From: Clostridium sp. OS1-26
GTDB taxonomy: Bacteria; Bacillota; Clostridia; Clostridiales; Clostridiaceae
NCBI RefSeq assembly: GCF_030915445.1
Contig: NZ_CP133264.1
Location: forward strand, 248,001 to 312,000
Reading direction: 5' to 3'
Length of the DNA stretch: 64,000 nucleotides
The translations under genes and the position numbers were made by a program. Below the pieces are notes generated by a model. That model searched no databases. It saw only the letters and a program-made list of their open reading frames with translations, and had not been told where the DNA came from. Positions 55,689 through 64,000 of this stretch are shown piece by piece; the first letter of the stretch is position 1, and each line of letters opens with the position of its first letter.

Positions 55689-56477
55689 TTATTTTTTTAT
55701 ACCTACAAGTATCCAACTTGGCTCTACCCAAAATAATTTTTCAGTATTACTATTTATAAAATCCCACTGGTCAATTACTCCCTCCATAACTCCTTTTGTT
55801 GTTTCAAATACATTTGAAATAGGTGGACAGAAATCATGCCACATAATAAGTCCGCCATTTTTTAAAACTTGAAATGCTTTTTTCGTATCATTTGCAACTA
55901 TTTCTTTTGTATGTCCTCCATCTATCAAAACTGTATCAAAGAAGTTATCTGGATAATTTTTTGTATCCCATAAAGTACTATCACAATATATTTGGCAAAC
56001 TCTATGTCCTAAATTTTCTTGCAAATACTTTCTTCCTGTAAAACCAATGGAATCAGTGGGGTATACGTCCTTGGCTGGAAATTGTATTTTTTTTGCCCAA
56101 GCTTGAAGTTCCTCAACCTCATAACTATAGTTGCCATAAACATTATCTCCAGAAATGTTTTTTTCTCCAAATGGTAAATTTAATGTCCAAACTGTAGCCT
56201 CTGTCTCCTGCAAACAATATAGGGTACCTATTCCTTGCCAGGTTCCAAACTCAAGATGTCTTCTAGGCTTAAAGTTCCTATAAATATACCTGAATATTGG
56301 AGAATCATTTATTTCCATTTTAAACTCATTGAATGGTTTATCAAGTGATTCTTTGGGACAGTCAATTTCTTCATTAAAATTTAAAACTTTGTTTAAATCA
56401 TTTATATTAACTAATGGGATACTGACGATTTTTCCATCTATATTAAATTGTTTCTTTGTAATGCACAAAATTATCAC
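55689..56477 (-). CDS. class I SAM methyltransferase, Methyltransf_24 type
   Basis: 262 residues. Motif I HLEFGTWQGIGTLYCLQE and acidic DTVLIDGGHTKEIVANDT, then GGLIMWHDFCPP, fit the methyltransferases that act on sugars or small molecules. The N-terminal 70 residues have no clear domain. The start is GTG 56477 or TTG 56468, which has better spacing from AAGGA. It lies 46 bases upstream of the related module-bearing gene; the two may act on one glycan. Confidence 0.82.
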   Translation of the reverse strand: MIILCITKKQFNIDGKIVSIPLVNINDLNKVLNFNEEIDCPKESLDKPFNEFKMEINDSPIFRYIYRNFKPRRHLEFGTWQGIGTLYCLQETEATVWTLNLPFGEKNISGDNVYGNYSYEVEELQAWAKKIQFPAKDVYPTDSIGFTGRKYLQENLGHRVCQIYCDSTLWDTKNYPDNFFDTVLIDGGHTKEIVANDTKKAFQVLKNGGLIMWHDFCPPISNVFETTKGVMEGVIDQWDFINSNTEKLFWVEPSWILVGIKK

Positions 56478-56530
56478 ATCCTTAAAATAGGGAATAGTTA
56501 TTTACTATTTATTTTTTAATATAGTTTTTA

Positions 56531-57289
56531 TTATAACTTTTCTATAACAAGCAATATTTCGCAAGCTTTAATATCACCTAACCACTGATGAGATTTTAGC
56601 TCTGGATAATCAGAAAATTTTTCTGTACAAATATCTTTATTTTTTTCCCATTGTTTATCACTATAGTTCTCCATTCCAGGAAATATATTCATTTGAATAT
56701 TGTTTACATTAACTTCTATATTAAGTTTATCAATTATCTCTTTAATGTTTAATGGTATATATATGCTATAACCTCTATTCTTAAAATAGGAATGATTTTT
56801 TATAGATTTTTTTACCTCATCTATATCTTTAACTCCTAAAAAATGTCCTATACTTACAGCCAATATTCCTCCATTTTCTAAGAGATTAACTGAATTTTTC
56901 AAAATTTTAAACATTTTCTTAGGGGAAATGTGTTCTAATGAACTAACAGAAACTATACAATTAAACTTTTTATTAAATGGTAAATTTTCATTTTCTAAAT
57001 TGCATTGTGTATAATTTATGAACTCAGAAATTTTATCTTTTGGAGTAGGCAATATGTCCACAAATTCTGCCATACAATTGTTATCTTTTAAAGCTTTAAT
57101 AATATATGGATTTCCATAACCAGATGCTATATCTAAAACATAGGCATTCTTAGGAATATACTGTGAAACTCTTTTACTTGACCAATTCCAAGGAGTATAT
57201 CTTTGCTCATCTTCTCCAAAAATTTCTTTACATTGAGAAATACTACTATATTCCAAGGTAACTAGTTGCAAATTAGACTTTTCTATCAT
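56531..57289 (-). CDS. class I SAM methyltransferase
   Basis: 252 residues. Motif I AYVLDIASGYGNPYIIKALK, then CIVSVSSLEHISPKKMFKIL and LLENGGILAVSIGH, place it in the Methyltransf_11/25 group. The first 45 residues may form a small cap. No membrane segment. It is one of four methyltransferase-type genes in a row; the target is unknown. The ATG start has AGGATTAGGGGAA upstream. Confidence 0.85.
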   Translation of the reverse strand: MIEKSNLQLVTLEYSSISQCKEIFGEDEQRYTPWNWSSKRVSQYIPKNAYVLDIASGYGNPYIIKALKDNNCMAEFVDILPTPKDKISEFINYTQCNLENENLPFNKKFNCIVSVSSLEHISPKKMFKILKNSVNLLENGGILAVSIGHFLGVKDIDEVKKSIKNHSYFKNRGYSIYIPLNIKEIIDKLNIEVNVNNIQMNIFPGMENYSDKQWEKNKDICTEKFSDYPELKSHQWLGDIKACEILLVIEKL

Positions 57290-57316
57290 TTCCCCTAATC
57301 CTTTCTATATCTAAGT

Positions 57317-58065
57317 TTATTTATTGTCCAAACATTCATTTGAAATCTTAGTTAAATCAAACCAATTAAACTCTATATTATCTTGTCCAAAGTTTCTGCT
57401 CCACTCTAAAACAAAATCCTTTCCAAATAACTCTTTAATTTTTTCATCATCATACCATTCACATAAAGGTGTTCTTTCGCCATCTGTCATTTTTCCAAAC
57501 TCTTCAAAACTTTCAGCCCCTGATGCTATATATCTCTCCTTTGGATAAGCAAGCATCAAAGCCTTGCCACCTACTTTAACATGGCTCATAAGTGCATCTA
57601 CCTGTTTTTTACTAAATTCAAATGGTGCGTTATGCATTGACCCAATAAAGATCATTCCATCAAACTTATCAATAAATTTATAATTAAAGAAGTCATCTAT
57701 AAAATAATAATTAGCTTTAATACCTTTTATATTACAAACTCTTTCAATCAGTTTTAAATTATCTTGCACAATATCAACAAAAGTTACTTCTGCACCTTGT
57801 TCAGCAAAATGTATACCGTCAATTCCTACTCCTGGACCTACATCTGCTATTTTAAGTCCTTTAAATTTTTCTTTATATAAATTCTGATACCATCCTCTTA
57901 CTTCAAGAGTAGAAGTTTCTTTTTGCATTTTCCCCAATATTCTAATATATCATCATCTGTCCATTTTAATACTTCAGAACTAAAAACTCTCCCCTGTCTT
58001 GTACCAGGAACCTCCTGCCATTTTTTTCTTAATTCTTCAGAAATGTTTTCAAAATTACTGTTCAT
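57317..58065 (-). pseudogene. class I SAM methyltransferase, frameshifted by one base
   Basis: The downstream frame encodes 206 residues with motif I LKIADVGPGVGIDGIHFAEQ and MIFIGSMHNAPFEFSKKQVD, then GGKALMLAYPKERY. An upstream frame from ATG 58065 (GGAGG just before it) encodes MNSNFENISEELRKKWQEVP to LEYWGK and then shifts. Adding one base in the TTTTCCCC run (57928-57935 on the plus strand) joins it to MQKETSTLEVRGWYQNLYKE. The repaired protein has about 249 residues with a natural helical N terminus. A homopolymer error is the likely cause. Confidence 0.78.
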
Positions 58066-58188
58066 TTTTTTCCTCCTAAAAATAGTTATTTATGCAATTT
58101 ATAATTATTGAAAGTATAAATATATTTTCTAAATGCAATGACTAGGTTGAATACATAAAATTATACTTTAACTACACTATTTATAATG

Positions 58189-59925
58189 TTAAAAAGAAAA
58201 TAGAATTTTTTCCTCTTTAACTCCTAAATTAATAAGTTGTTCTTTTATTTCTAACTTCCAATTAGATGCTATAATAACATAATCAACCATATCAATATAT
58301 TCTTTGCTAGGTTTCATAATTTGTATATTATTTAATTTACTACACCACTTTTGTGGGTCATTATCCATATAGATTTTTATGTCTATTTTACATTGAAAAT
58401 TTTTATTAGTTTTTTGAATTTCATCATAAATATATTTGCCACAACCACTAGCTCCAAATATACATACTTTTACTCTTTTGTTTATATCATCATGTCCTTT
58501 TAGCACTTCTGTATATTTCATATTAATTCTGTTTTCTTTAATACTATCCCCAAACCAAAATTGTGAATTTGAAATAATTGCTTCATTTGCTATACTTAAA
58601 GCCTTTTTATAAAGAAATTTAAATCTATCAGGATCTATTTCTGCGTATACATTGCCATTTTCTAGAGCTTCACCAATTCTTCTCCATTCATGAGTGTCTT
58701 GAAATTTTACCAAACCTTTTTTCCTTAACTCTTCATAATCATTTGATCCTGGCAATGGAACGTACCAATTAACTCCTATATTAGTGGGCGAAATTGATTT
58801 TAAGAACTCAAATGTTAACAAAATATCTTCTTCTGTTTCATTTGGATATCCTAAGAGAATGGATGCATGATAAGGAAATTTTAATTTTTCATGCAATTTA
58901 GAAGCTATAATATTTTGTTCCACAGTACAACCCTTATTCATAGCATTCAATATCTTTTGACTTCCAGACTCAAAACCATAAAATAATAATCTACATCCTG
59001 ATGTCCACATCAATTTCAATATTTCTTCATCAACTTGATTTGCTCTTATGTTTGCAAACCATTGAATTTTTTTGCTTACACCAGTTTCAATCATTAAATT
59101 ACAGAACTCTGATAACAACCTCCTATTATTTCCAATACTACTATCTATAAAGTATACACTGTCTATATCATACTTATATATCATATCTTCAATTTGTTTC
59201 ACTAAATATTCAGCTGAATAAAACCTTACACTACTTAAAGCAGAGTAAGCACAAAACTTACATTTATTAACACACCCACGTCCCATCATTAAATCTAAAG
59301 TTTTTGCTATTTTCACCTTTGTTTTTGCTATTGAAGGAGTAGAATAAAATTTATAATCACACAGACTCCAATCTGGAAAAGGCAAATCATTTAAATTTAA
59401 AACTTCTTCACCACTTTGGTTAACTTGTAATTTTGATGATATGATACCTTTAACTTTTGTAGGATCGTCACATAAAGCCAAATCAATAATTCCTAAATCA
59501 CCTTCACCAACAAAAGCGTAATCAAAACCCAATTCTTCTATAGTTTGTAATGGCTCTATAGAAGCATGTATACCACCAGCTAAAAAAATTGAATTGAGAC
59601 CTAATTTTGAACAAGTATTCCTTACAAATTCTACAATAGATTTAACTTCGTCTAATTGAAAAGAAAAAAAACTAACACCTATTATATCCGGCCTAAAATC
59701 CATTATTTGCTCATATAAATGTTCTAAACACTTATCAAGTTTACCTTTATTGTGTACTAATATAGGTTCTAAATCAACAATTTTTACAGGTATATTATGA
59801 ACTTTCAGTTGTGTAGCCAAACATAATAAATTATATGGTCCATTTCTCCACTCTTCACATAAATTGTGAAGAGATATATTTTCATCATGATAATTCCAAG
59901 GTCGGATGAACATTACCTTTTTCAT
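58189..59925 (-). CDS. B12-binding radical SAM enzyme with C-terminal Rossmann-like module
   Basis: 578 residues. A B12-binding domain (about 1-150, with IIGVSFFSFQ and LAGGIHASIEP) is followed by a radical SAM domain with the cluster motif CVNKCKFC (C218, C222, C225) and FYGFESGSQKIL, and a tail to about 480. The C-terminal module (484-578) begins RVKVCIFGASGCGKYIYDEI and has MDNDPQKWCSKLNNIQIMKP and YVIIASNWKLEIKEQLINLG. Such enzymes methylate unreactive carbons or rearrange substrates; here C-methylation or epimerisation of a sugar is plausible. No His ligand motif DxHxxG is seen in the B12 domain, as in many relatives. Confidence 0.87.
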   Translation of the reverse strand: MKKVMFIRPWNYHDENISLHNLCEEWRNGPYNLLCLATQLKVHNIPVKIVDLEPILVHNKGKLDKCLEHLYEQIMDFRPDIIGVSFFSFQLDEVKSIVEFVRNTCSKLGLNSIFLAGGIHASIEPLQTIEELGFDYAFVGEGDLGIIDLALCDDPTKVKGIISSKLQVNQSGEEVLNLNDLPFPDWSLCDYKFYSTPSIAKTKVKIAKTLDLMMGRGCVNKCKFCAYSALSSVRFYSAEYLVKQIEDMIYKYDIDSVYFIDSSIGNNRRLLSEFCNLMIETGVSKKIQWFANIRANQVDEEILKLMWTSGCRLLFYGFESGSQKILNAMNKGCTVEQNIIASKLHEKLKFPYHASILLGYPNETEEDILLTFEFLKSISPTNIGVNWYVPLPGSNDYEELRKKGLVKFQDTHEWRRIGEALENGNVYAEIDPDRFKFLYKKALSIANEAIISNSQFWFGDSIKENRINMKYTEVLKGHDDINKRVKVCIFGASGCGKYIYDEIQKTNKNFQCKIDIKIYMDNDPQKWCSKLNNIQIMKPSKEYIDMVDYVIIASNWKLEIKEQLINLGVKEEKILFSF

Positions 59926-60016
59926 GAAAACCCTCCTAAAATTTGGAACATAACTGTCAATTATAGGTTTATAATCAATAAAATAAAAAATTCAAGTTCA
60001 TTTTTTATTTTATCTT

Positions 60017-61330
60017 TTAATTTCCCAATCCTAGTCCCACATAACGAAGTCTATTAAATTTAGCTTCTTTATATGTTCTCCAACTATCTATTATTACAGC
60101 ATTTTCTGCAGCAATTTCATTTACTTTATTCCAATCAATTTTATTGTACTCTTCCCAGTTTGTTAGAAAAACAATAGCATCCGTACCTTCCATTGCTTCA
60201 TATACATCTTCAGAATATTCTACTAAAGTTCCTAATTTATCTTTAACACTTTCTGATGCCTGAGGATCATGTATAATTACCTTATATCCATTTTTCACCA
60301 ACTTATCTGCAATCATTACTGATTGTGACTCTTCAATTATATGAGTACCAACTTTATATGACATACCTAACATTGCAATTTTTTGACCTGTTTTAACTTT
60401 TTCAACAATTATATTATAGATTCTCTCCACAACATCATTGTTAATGTTTACCACTTGTTTTCCAAGCCTAGCTTCTGCACCATATTCATTTGCAAAAGCT
60501 TGAAAAGCTATATTATCTCTTGGGAAACAAGGACCTCCAAAACCTAATCCACCTTTTAAATATTTCTTACCTACCCTTGTATCTGCTCCTATTGCATTAG
60601 TAATTTCATCCACATCTGCACCTGGGATTTTTTCACATATAGAAGCTAGTTCATTAGCAAAACTAATTTTCATAGTTACATAACAATTTAAGCTGATTTT
60701 TGTTATTTCAGCATTTGTTAATGACATTGTAGCTATATATGGATTACTTTCACAGCTTTCTTCATATAGATTTTTAACCTGTTGTGCTGAATATTCATCA
60801 GAAGCTCCTATTAAAACCATGTCCGGATTTAAAAAATTTCTTATAACAGAACCTAATGCAATAAACTCTGGATTATATACTAGACCGAAATCCTTACCAC
60901 AAGTCTTGCCAGTTAATTTTTCAAGTAAAGGCTTGAATATTTTTTCTGATGATCCTGGCATAACTGTAGACACTACATCAATTATATGAAAACTACTTTT
61001 TTTCTTTATATAAGGAGCTATTTCCTCAAAAACATTTTCAACATAAGCATTAGTAAATCTACCATCTGGATTACTTGGTGTTGGAACAATTATTAAGGTA
61101 ATATCCGAGTTATTAATAACATATTCTATATCTGTGCTTATTTTTAGTTTATCCCAAGAATTTTCAAGAAGTTCTGGTAGGTCATTCTCATCTATTGGGC
61201 ATTTTTTTTCTTTGAGATTATTAATTATGTAATCATTTTTATCAAAGCCTATAACGTTATGTTTTTTTACAGCAAAACATGTTGCTGTACACAATCCAAG
61301 CTTTCCTAATCCTATAACTGAAATATTCAT
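60017..61330 (-). CDS. UDP-glucose/GDP-mannose dehydrogenase family protein
   Basis: 437 residues. The NAD-binding start is MNISVIGLGKLGLCTATCFA, VPTPSNPDGRF follows, and the catalytic Cys268 lies in GGLGFGGPCFPRDN. It oxidises C6 of a nucleotide sugar in two steps to a uronic acid. UDP-glucose and GDP-mannose are both possible; the GDP-mannose context makes either reasonable. All family motifs are intact. A 535-base degraded region lies upstream. Confidence 0.9.
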   Translation of the reverse strand: MNISVIGLGKLGLCTATCFAVKKHNVIGFDKNDYIINNLKEKKCPIDENDLPELLENSWDKLKISTDIEYVINNSDITLIIVPTPSNPDGRFTNAYVENVFEEIAPYIKKKSSFHIIDVVSTVMPGSSEKIFKPLLEKLTGKTCGKDFGLVYNPEFIALGSVIRNFLNPDMVLIGASDEYSAQQVKNLYEESCESNPYIATMSLTNAEITKISLNCYVTMKISFANELASICEKIPGADVDEITNAIGADTRVGKKYLKGGLGFGGPCFPRDNIAFQAFANEYGAEARLGKQVVNINNDVVERIYNIIVEKVKTGQKIAMLGMSYKVGTHIIEESQSVMIADKLVKNGYKVIIHDPQASESVKDKLGTLVEYSEDVYEAMEGTDAIVFLTNWEEYNKIDWNKVNEIAAENAVIIDSWRTYKEAKFNRLRYVGLGLGN

Positions 61331-61865
61331 TTATTGTATCCCCTTTCTAGTAACTGATAAAATTCATAAGTTTTTTTATTTGATTTATAATATATATCAT
61401 CAACATCCTCTAGTATGTCATAGTCTTAAGATTCAATTTTGATTAGTAACAACAAAATTTCTATTTATAGCGATATTTTTATTTAATCTTTTTACAATTA
61501 TCTACATCTCAATTTCTTTACCTAACTGTTTTAAAAACTGTTTAGATTTTTCTTCTGTCGAAAAACGTCAAAAACCTCTCCCTTTTCCTCTAAATCTTCG
61601 AGTATTTCCTTTATATAAAGCTATTATTTTTATCGTAGTCATTTTTATAAACTTTACATTGCACTTTTAGATATGTCAAAACCATTAGTATTGTTATTTT
61701 CTATTATCAATACTTTTTTCCTTGGAAACATATTTCAATCAAAAATTCGTGCTATGCTTTTTCACTTTCTGATGCAAAAAATATATCATATTCCTTTTCT
61801 TGTGATGTTTTTCTTTAATATAACAACAGAATGCCAGCACCTTCGTTTCGCTATTTAAATTTGTC
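61331..61865. other. 535-bp gap between the dehydrogenase and fcl, holding a decayed frame
   Basis: AT-rich. The right two thirds contain the remnant described separately. The left part, before the dehydrogenase start, shows no frame and no clear promoter or terminator. Confidence 0.4.
61502..61850 (-). pseudogene. decayed coding remnant of unknown family
   Basis: Coding-like segments on the minus strand are spread over all three frames and broken by stops: TSQEKEYDIFFASESEKA, HEFLIEICFQGKK, VLIIENNNTNGFDISKSAM, KEILEDLEEKGEVFDVF and TEEKSKQFLKQLGKEIEM followed by a stop. At least four frame or stop lesions occur in about 350 bases, far more than elsewhere, so this is real decay. The family was not recognised. 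Confidence 0.4.
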
Positions 61866-62791
61866 CTATACATAATTTAAATAGTCCCTATATGTGCTTT
61901 TCACGCCATCATAAAGCTCCATCTTATGACTCCATCCCGCTTGCTTAAGTCTTGATATATCCAAAAGCTTTCTTGGCGTCCCATCTGGCTTACTTCCATC
62001 AAACCTCAATTCTCCTTCATACCCTACGATCTCTTTTATCATTTCTGCTAGTTCTTTTATGCTAATCTCTTTTCCTGTCCCCACATTAAAAAACTCATCT
62101 CCATCATAATTCTCCATCAAAAACACACAAGCATCTGCCATATCATCCACATATAAAAACTCTCTTAAAGGCTTTCCACTTCCCCATACTTCCACATAAG
62201 ACAAATTATTAAGCTTTGCATCATGAAATTTTCTTATAAGAGCTGGTAATACATGAGAAGTCTTCAAATCATAGTTATCATTTGGTCCATACAGATTTGT
62301 AGGCATTACGCTTATAAAGTGATCTCCATACTGCTTTTTATAAAATTGACACATTTTAAGTCCTGAAATTTTTGCCAGTGCATAAGCCTCATTAGTAGGC
62401 TCTAAATAACCTGATAGAAGATACTCTTCTTTAATTGGTTGAGGACAATTTTTAGGATATATACAGGAACTGCCTAAAAATAATAACTTCTTAACCTTAA
62501 AGTCATGAGCTGCTTTTATAATATTACTTTGAATCATCAGATTTTCATATATAAAATCTGCTGGATATATATTATTAGCGTTTATTCCTCCCACCTTTGC
62601 TGCTGCTAGAAACACATACTCAGGTTTTTCTGCTTCAAAAACTCTCTTACATCAGCTTGGTTTGTTAAATCTAATTCTATATGAGTTCTTTCTATTATAT
62701 TTAAATATCCTTTTTTCTCTAAGTTTCTTACTATAGCAGAACCAACAAGTCCCTTGTGCCCTGCCACATATATCTTGCTGCTTTTGTCCAT
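61866..62791 (-). pseudogene. fcl: GDP-L-fucose synthase, frameshifted by one base
   Basis: The first frame (ATG 62791, GGAGG upstream) encodes [20 protein letters not shown] to VREF. The second starts near [18 protein letters not shown] and runs through [20 protein letters not shown], the YALAK catalytic Tyr/Lys and [13 protein letters not shown]. One extra T on the coding strand in the run matching 62637-62641 (five to six) gives [19 protein letters not shown], the family sequence, and a protein of about 308 residues. It makes GDP-L-fucose from the product of Gmd, encoded just upstream. All active-site residues are present, so function is likely if the base is a sequencing error. Confidence 0.9.
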
Positions 62792-62896
62792 AATAACCTC
62801 CAAAACAATGTAAAGATATTAAATATCTCTATTATTACCTTCTTCTCTTTTAAAATAAATACAAATATATACCTAAATATACTTAAAATCTAATAT

Positions 62897-63970
62897 TTAT
62901 TTTGTACTTGCTGCTTCTTTATACTGTTTCAAGTTTATTCCACATATATCTTTAACGTCTGCTTCCACCATTATATGTACTAACTCTTCAAAGCTTGTTC
63001 TTGGCTTCCAACCTAATTTATTATTCGCCTTGGATGCATCTCCTAAAAGCAATTCAACCTCTGTTGGTCTAAAATATCTTGGATTTACATCTACAAGAGT
63101 CTTTCTCGTTTTTTTATCTATTCCTTTTTCATATACTCCTTTTCCCTGCCATTCTAATTCCATTCCCACTTCTCTAAAAGCAAGCTCAGCAAATTCTCTT
63201 ACCGTATGGGTTTCTCCTGTTGCAATAACATAATCCTCTGCTCTATCTTGCTGAAGCATAAGCCACATACCTTCTACATAGTCTCCTGCAAATCCCCAGT
63301 CACGTTTTGCATCTAAGTTCCCCAGAGATACCTTGTCTTGGACACCTTTTATTATGTTTGCTACAGCCCTTGTTATTTTCCTTGTAACAAAGGTCTCTCC
63401 TCTTCTTGGGGATTCATGATTAAAAAGTATTCCATTGCATGCAAATATATCATAGGCCTCCTTATAGTTTACTGTAACCCAATAAGCATAAAGCTTTGCT
63501 GCTGCATAGGGGCTTCTTGGATAAAATGGAGTTTTCTCATTTTGTGGTTCTGTACCTGGCATTCCTCCAAATAATTCAGATGTGGATGCTTGATAAAACT
63601 TACTCTTTACTCCCGTTTCCTTAATAGCATCTAGTATTCTTAAAGTTCCAATAGCATCTGTCTCTGCCGTATATTCAGGTACCTCAAAGGATACCTGCAC
63701 ATGACTTTGCGCTCCAAGATTATATATCTCATTAGGTTCAATTTTTTCTATTAATCTATTTAAATTACTTGAATCCGTTAAATCTCCATGATGTAAAAAA
63801 AGTGTTTTATTCCCCACATCTAGATTCTCAAATAAATGATCTATTCTTTTGGTATTAAAAGTACTAGCTCTTCTTATTATTCCATGCACTTCATACCCTT
63901 TATCTAATAAAAATTCTGTTAAATAAGAACCATCCTGTCCTGTTATACCTGTAATTAAGGCTTTTTTCAT
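62897..63970 (-). CDS. gmd: GDP-mannose 4,6-dehydratase
   Basis: 357 residues, complete. The NADP-binding [20 protein letters not shown], the STSELFG catalytic segment, YAAAK, and [20 protein letters not shown] are all family signatures. It converts GDP-mannose to GDP-4-keto-6-deoxymannose, the substrate of Fcl. The ATG follows CGGAGG. It is the first gene of the glycan locus inside the window; the locus may extend further upstream. Confidence 0.97.
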   Translation of the reverse strand: MKKALITGITGQDGSYLTEFLLDKGYEVHGIIRRASTFNTKRIDHLFENLDVGNKTLFLHHGDLTDSSNLNRLIEKIEPNEIYNLGAQSHVQVSFEVPEYTAETDAIGTLRILDAIKETGVKSKFYQASTSELFGGMPGTEPQNEKTPFYPRSPYAAAKLYAYWVTVNYKEAYDIFACNGILFNHESPRRGETFVTRKITRAVANIIKGVQDKVSLGNLDAKRDWGFAGDYVEGMWLMLQQDRAEDYVIATGETHTVREFAELAFREVGMELEWQGKGVYEKGIDKKTRKTLVDVNPRYFRPTEVELLLGDASKANNKLGWKPRTSFEELVHIMVEADVKDICGINLKQYKEAASTK

Positions 63971-64000
63971 CTAGTTAACCTCCGTGATTTTCTTTATATA

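Noticed and set aside
61673..61858. 61-codon plus-strand frame in the gap before fcl
   Set aside because: It has no ribosome site, runs opposite the decayed coding remnant and shows no recognised domain.
1..64000. tRNA, rRNA or prophage genes
   Set aside because: No cloverleaf, rRNA signature, integrase or phage structural gene was recognised by eye on either strand.

Overview
The window is AT-rich DNA with the gene content of a motile, anaerobic, Gram-positive Clostridium (sensu stricto). The evidence is a single long minus-strand fla operon in clostridial order, a FliR-FlhB fusion, DUF6115 and SwrD/FlbD proteins, strong AGGAGG-type ribosome sites with many TTG/GTG starts, a surface protein with cell-wall-binding-2 repeats, and no LPS or outer-membrane ring genes. 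Species cannot be fixed from the sequence alone.

Layout. (1) 1-20983, minus strand: flagellar basal body and export operon, transcribed flgB-flgC-fliE-fliF-fliG-fliH-fliI-fliJ-fliK-flgD-TIGR02530-flgE-swrD-fliL-fliO-fliP-fliQ-fliR/flhB-flhA-flhF-flhG-pilZ-sigD-DUF6115-small membrane protein-flgF/G (cut by the window edge). Three inverted repeats without U-tracts punctuate it. (2) 21-30 kb, minus strand: a second flagellin and three secreted surface proteins, one with CWB2 repeats. (3) 30-34.4 kb, plus strand: motA (frameshifted), motB and a PAS-GGDEF-EAL protein. (4) 34.4-34.7 kb: a 290-nt foldback element, parts of which recur in two other gaps. (5) 34.7-42.1 kb: SSB, zinc-ribbon protein, superoxide dismutase, TPP-riboswitch-controlled thiC, HD-GYP protein, TrkA-C protein, YjfB and a frameshifted Xaa-Pro aminopeptidase. 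(6) 42.4-43.4 kb: the main flagellin with its own promoter and terminator. (7) 43.6-64 kb, minus strand: a 20-kb glycan locus pointing at the flagellin gene.

How the genes fit together. GDP-mannose made by ManC can feed Gmd/Fcl (GDP-fucose branch) and a plant-like GDP-mannose 3,5-epimerase (GDP-L-galactose branch). A nucleotide-sugar dehydrogenase, a second epimerase, a PseG homologue, three glycosyltransferases, four SAM methyltransferase-type proteins, a B12-radical-SAM enzyme and two SGNH-type proteins would build and decorate a glycan. Its position next to flagellin suggests flagellin glycosylation, but a surface polysaccharide is also possible. c-di-GMP control is represented by a PilZ protein, an EAL protein and an HD-GYP protein.

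Two things stand out. One small Rossmann-like module is attached to five otherwise unrelated enzymes of the glycan locus. Four genes (motA, pepP, a methyltransferase, fcl) are each broken by one missing base in a short homopolymer, which looks more like a sequencing or consensus artefact than gene decay.
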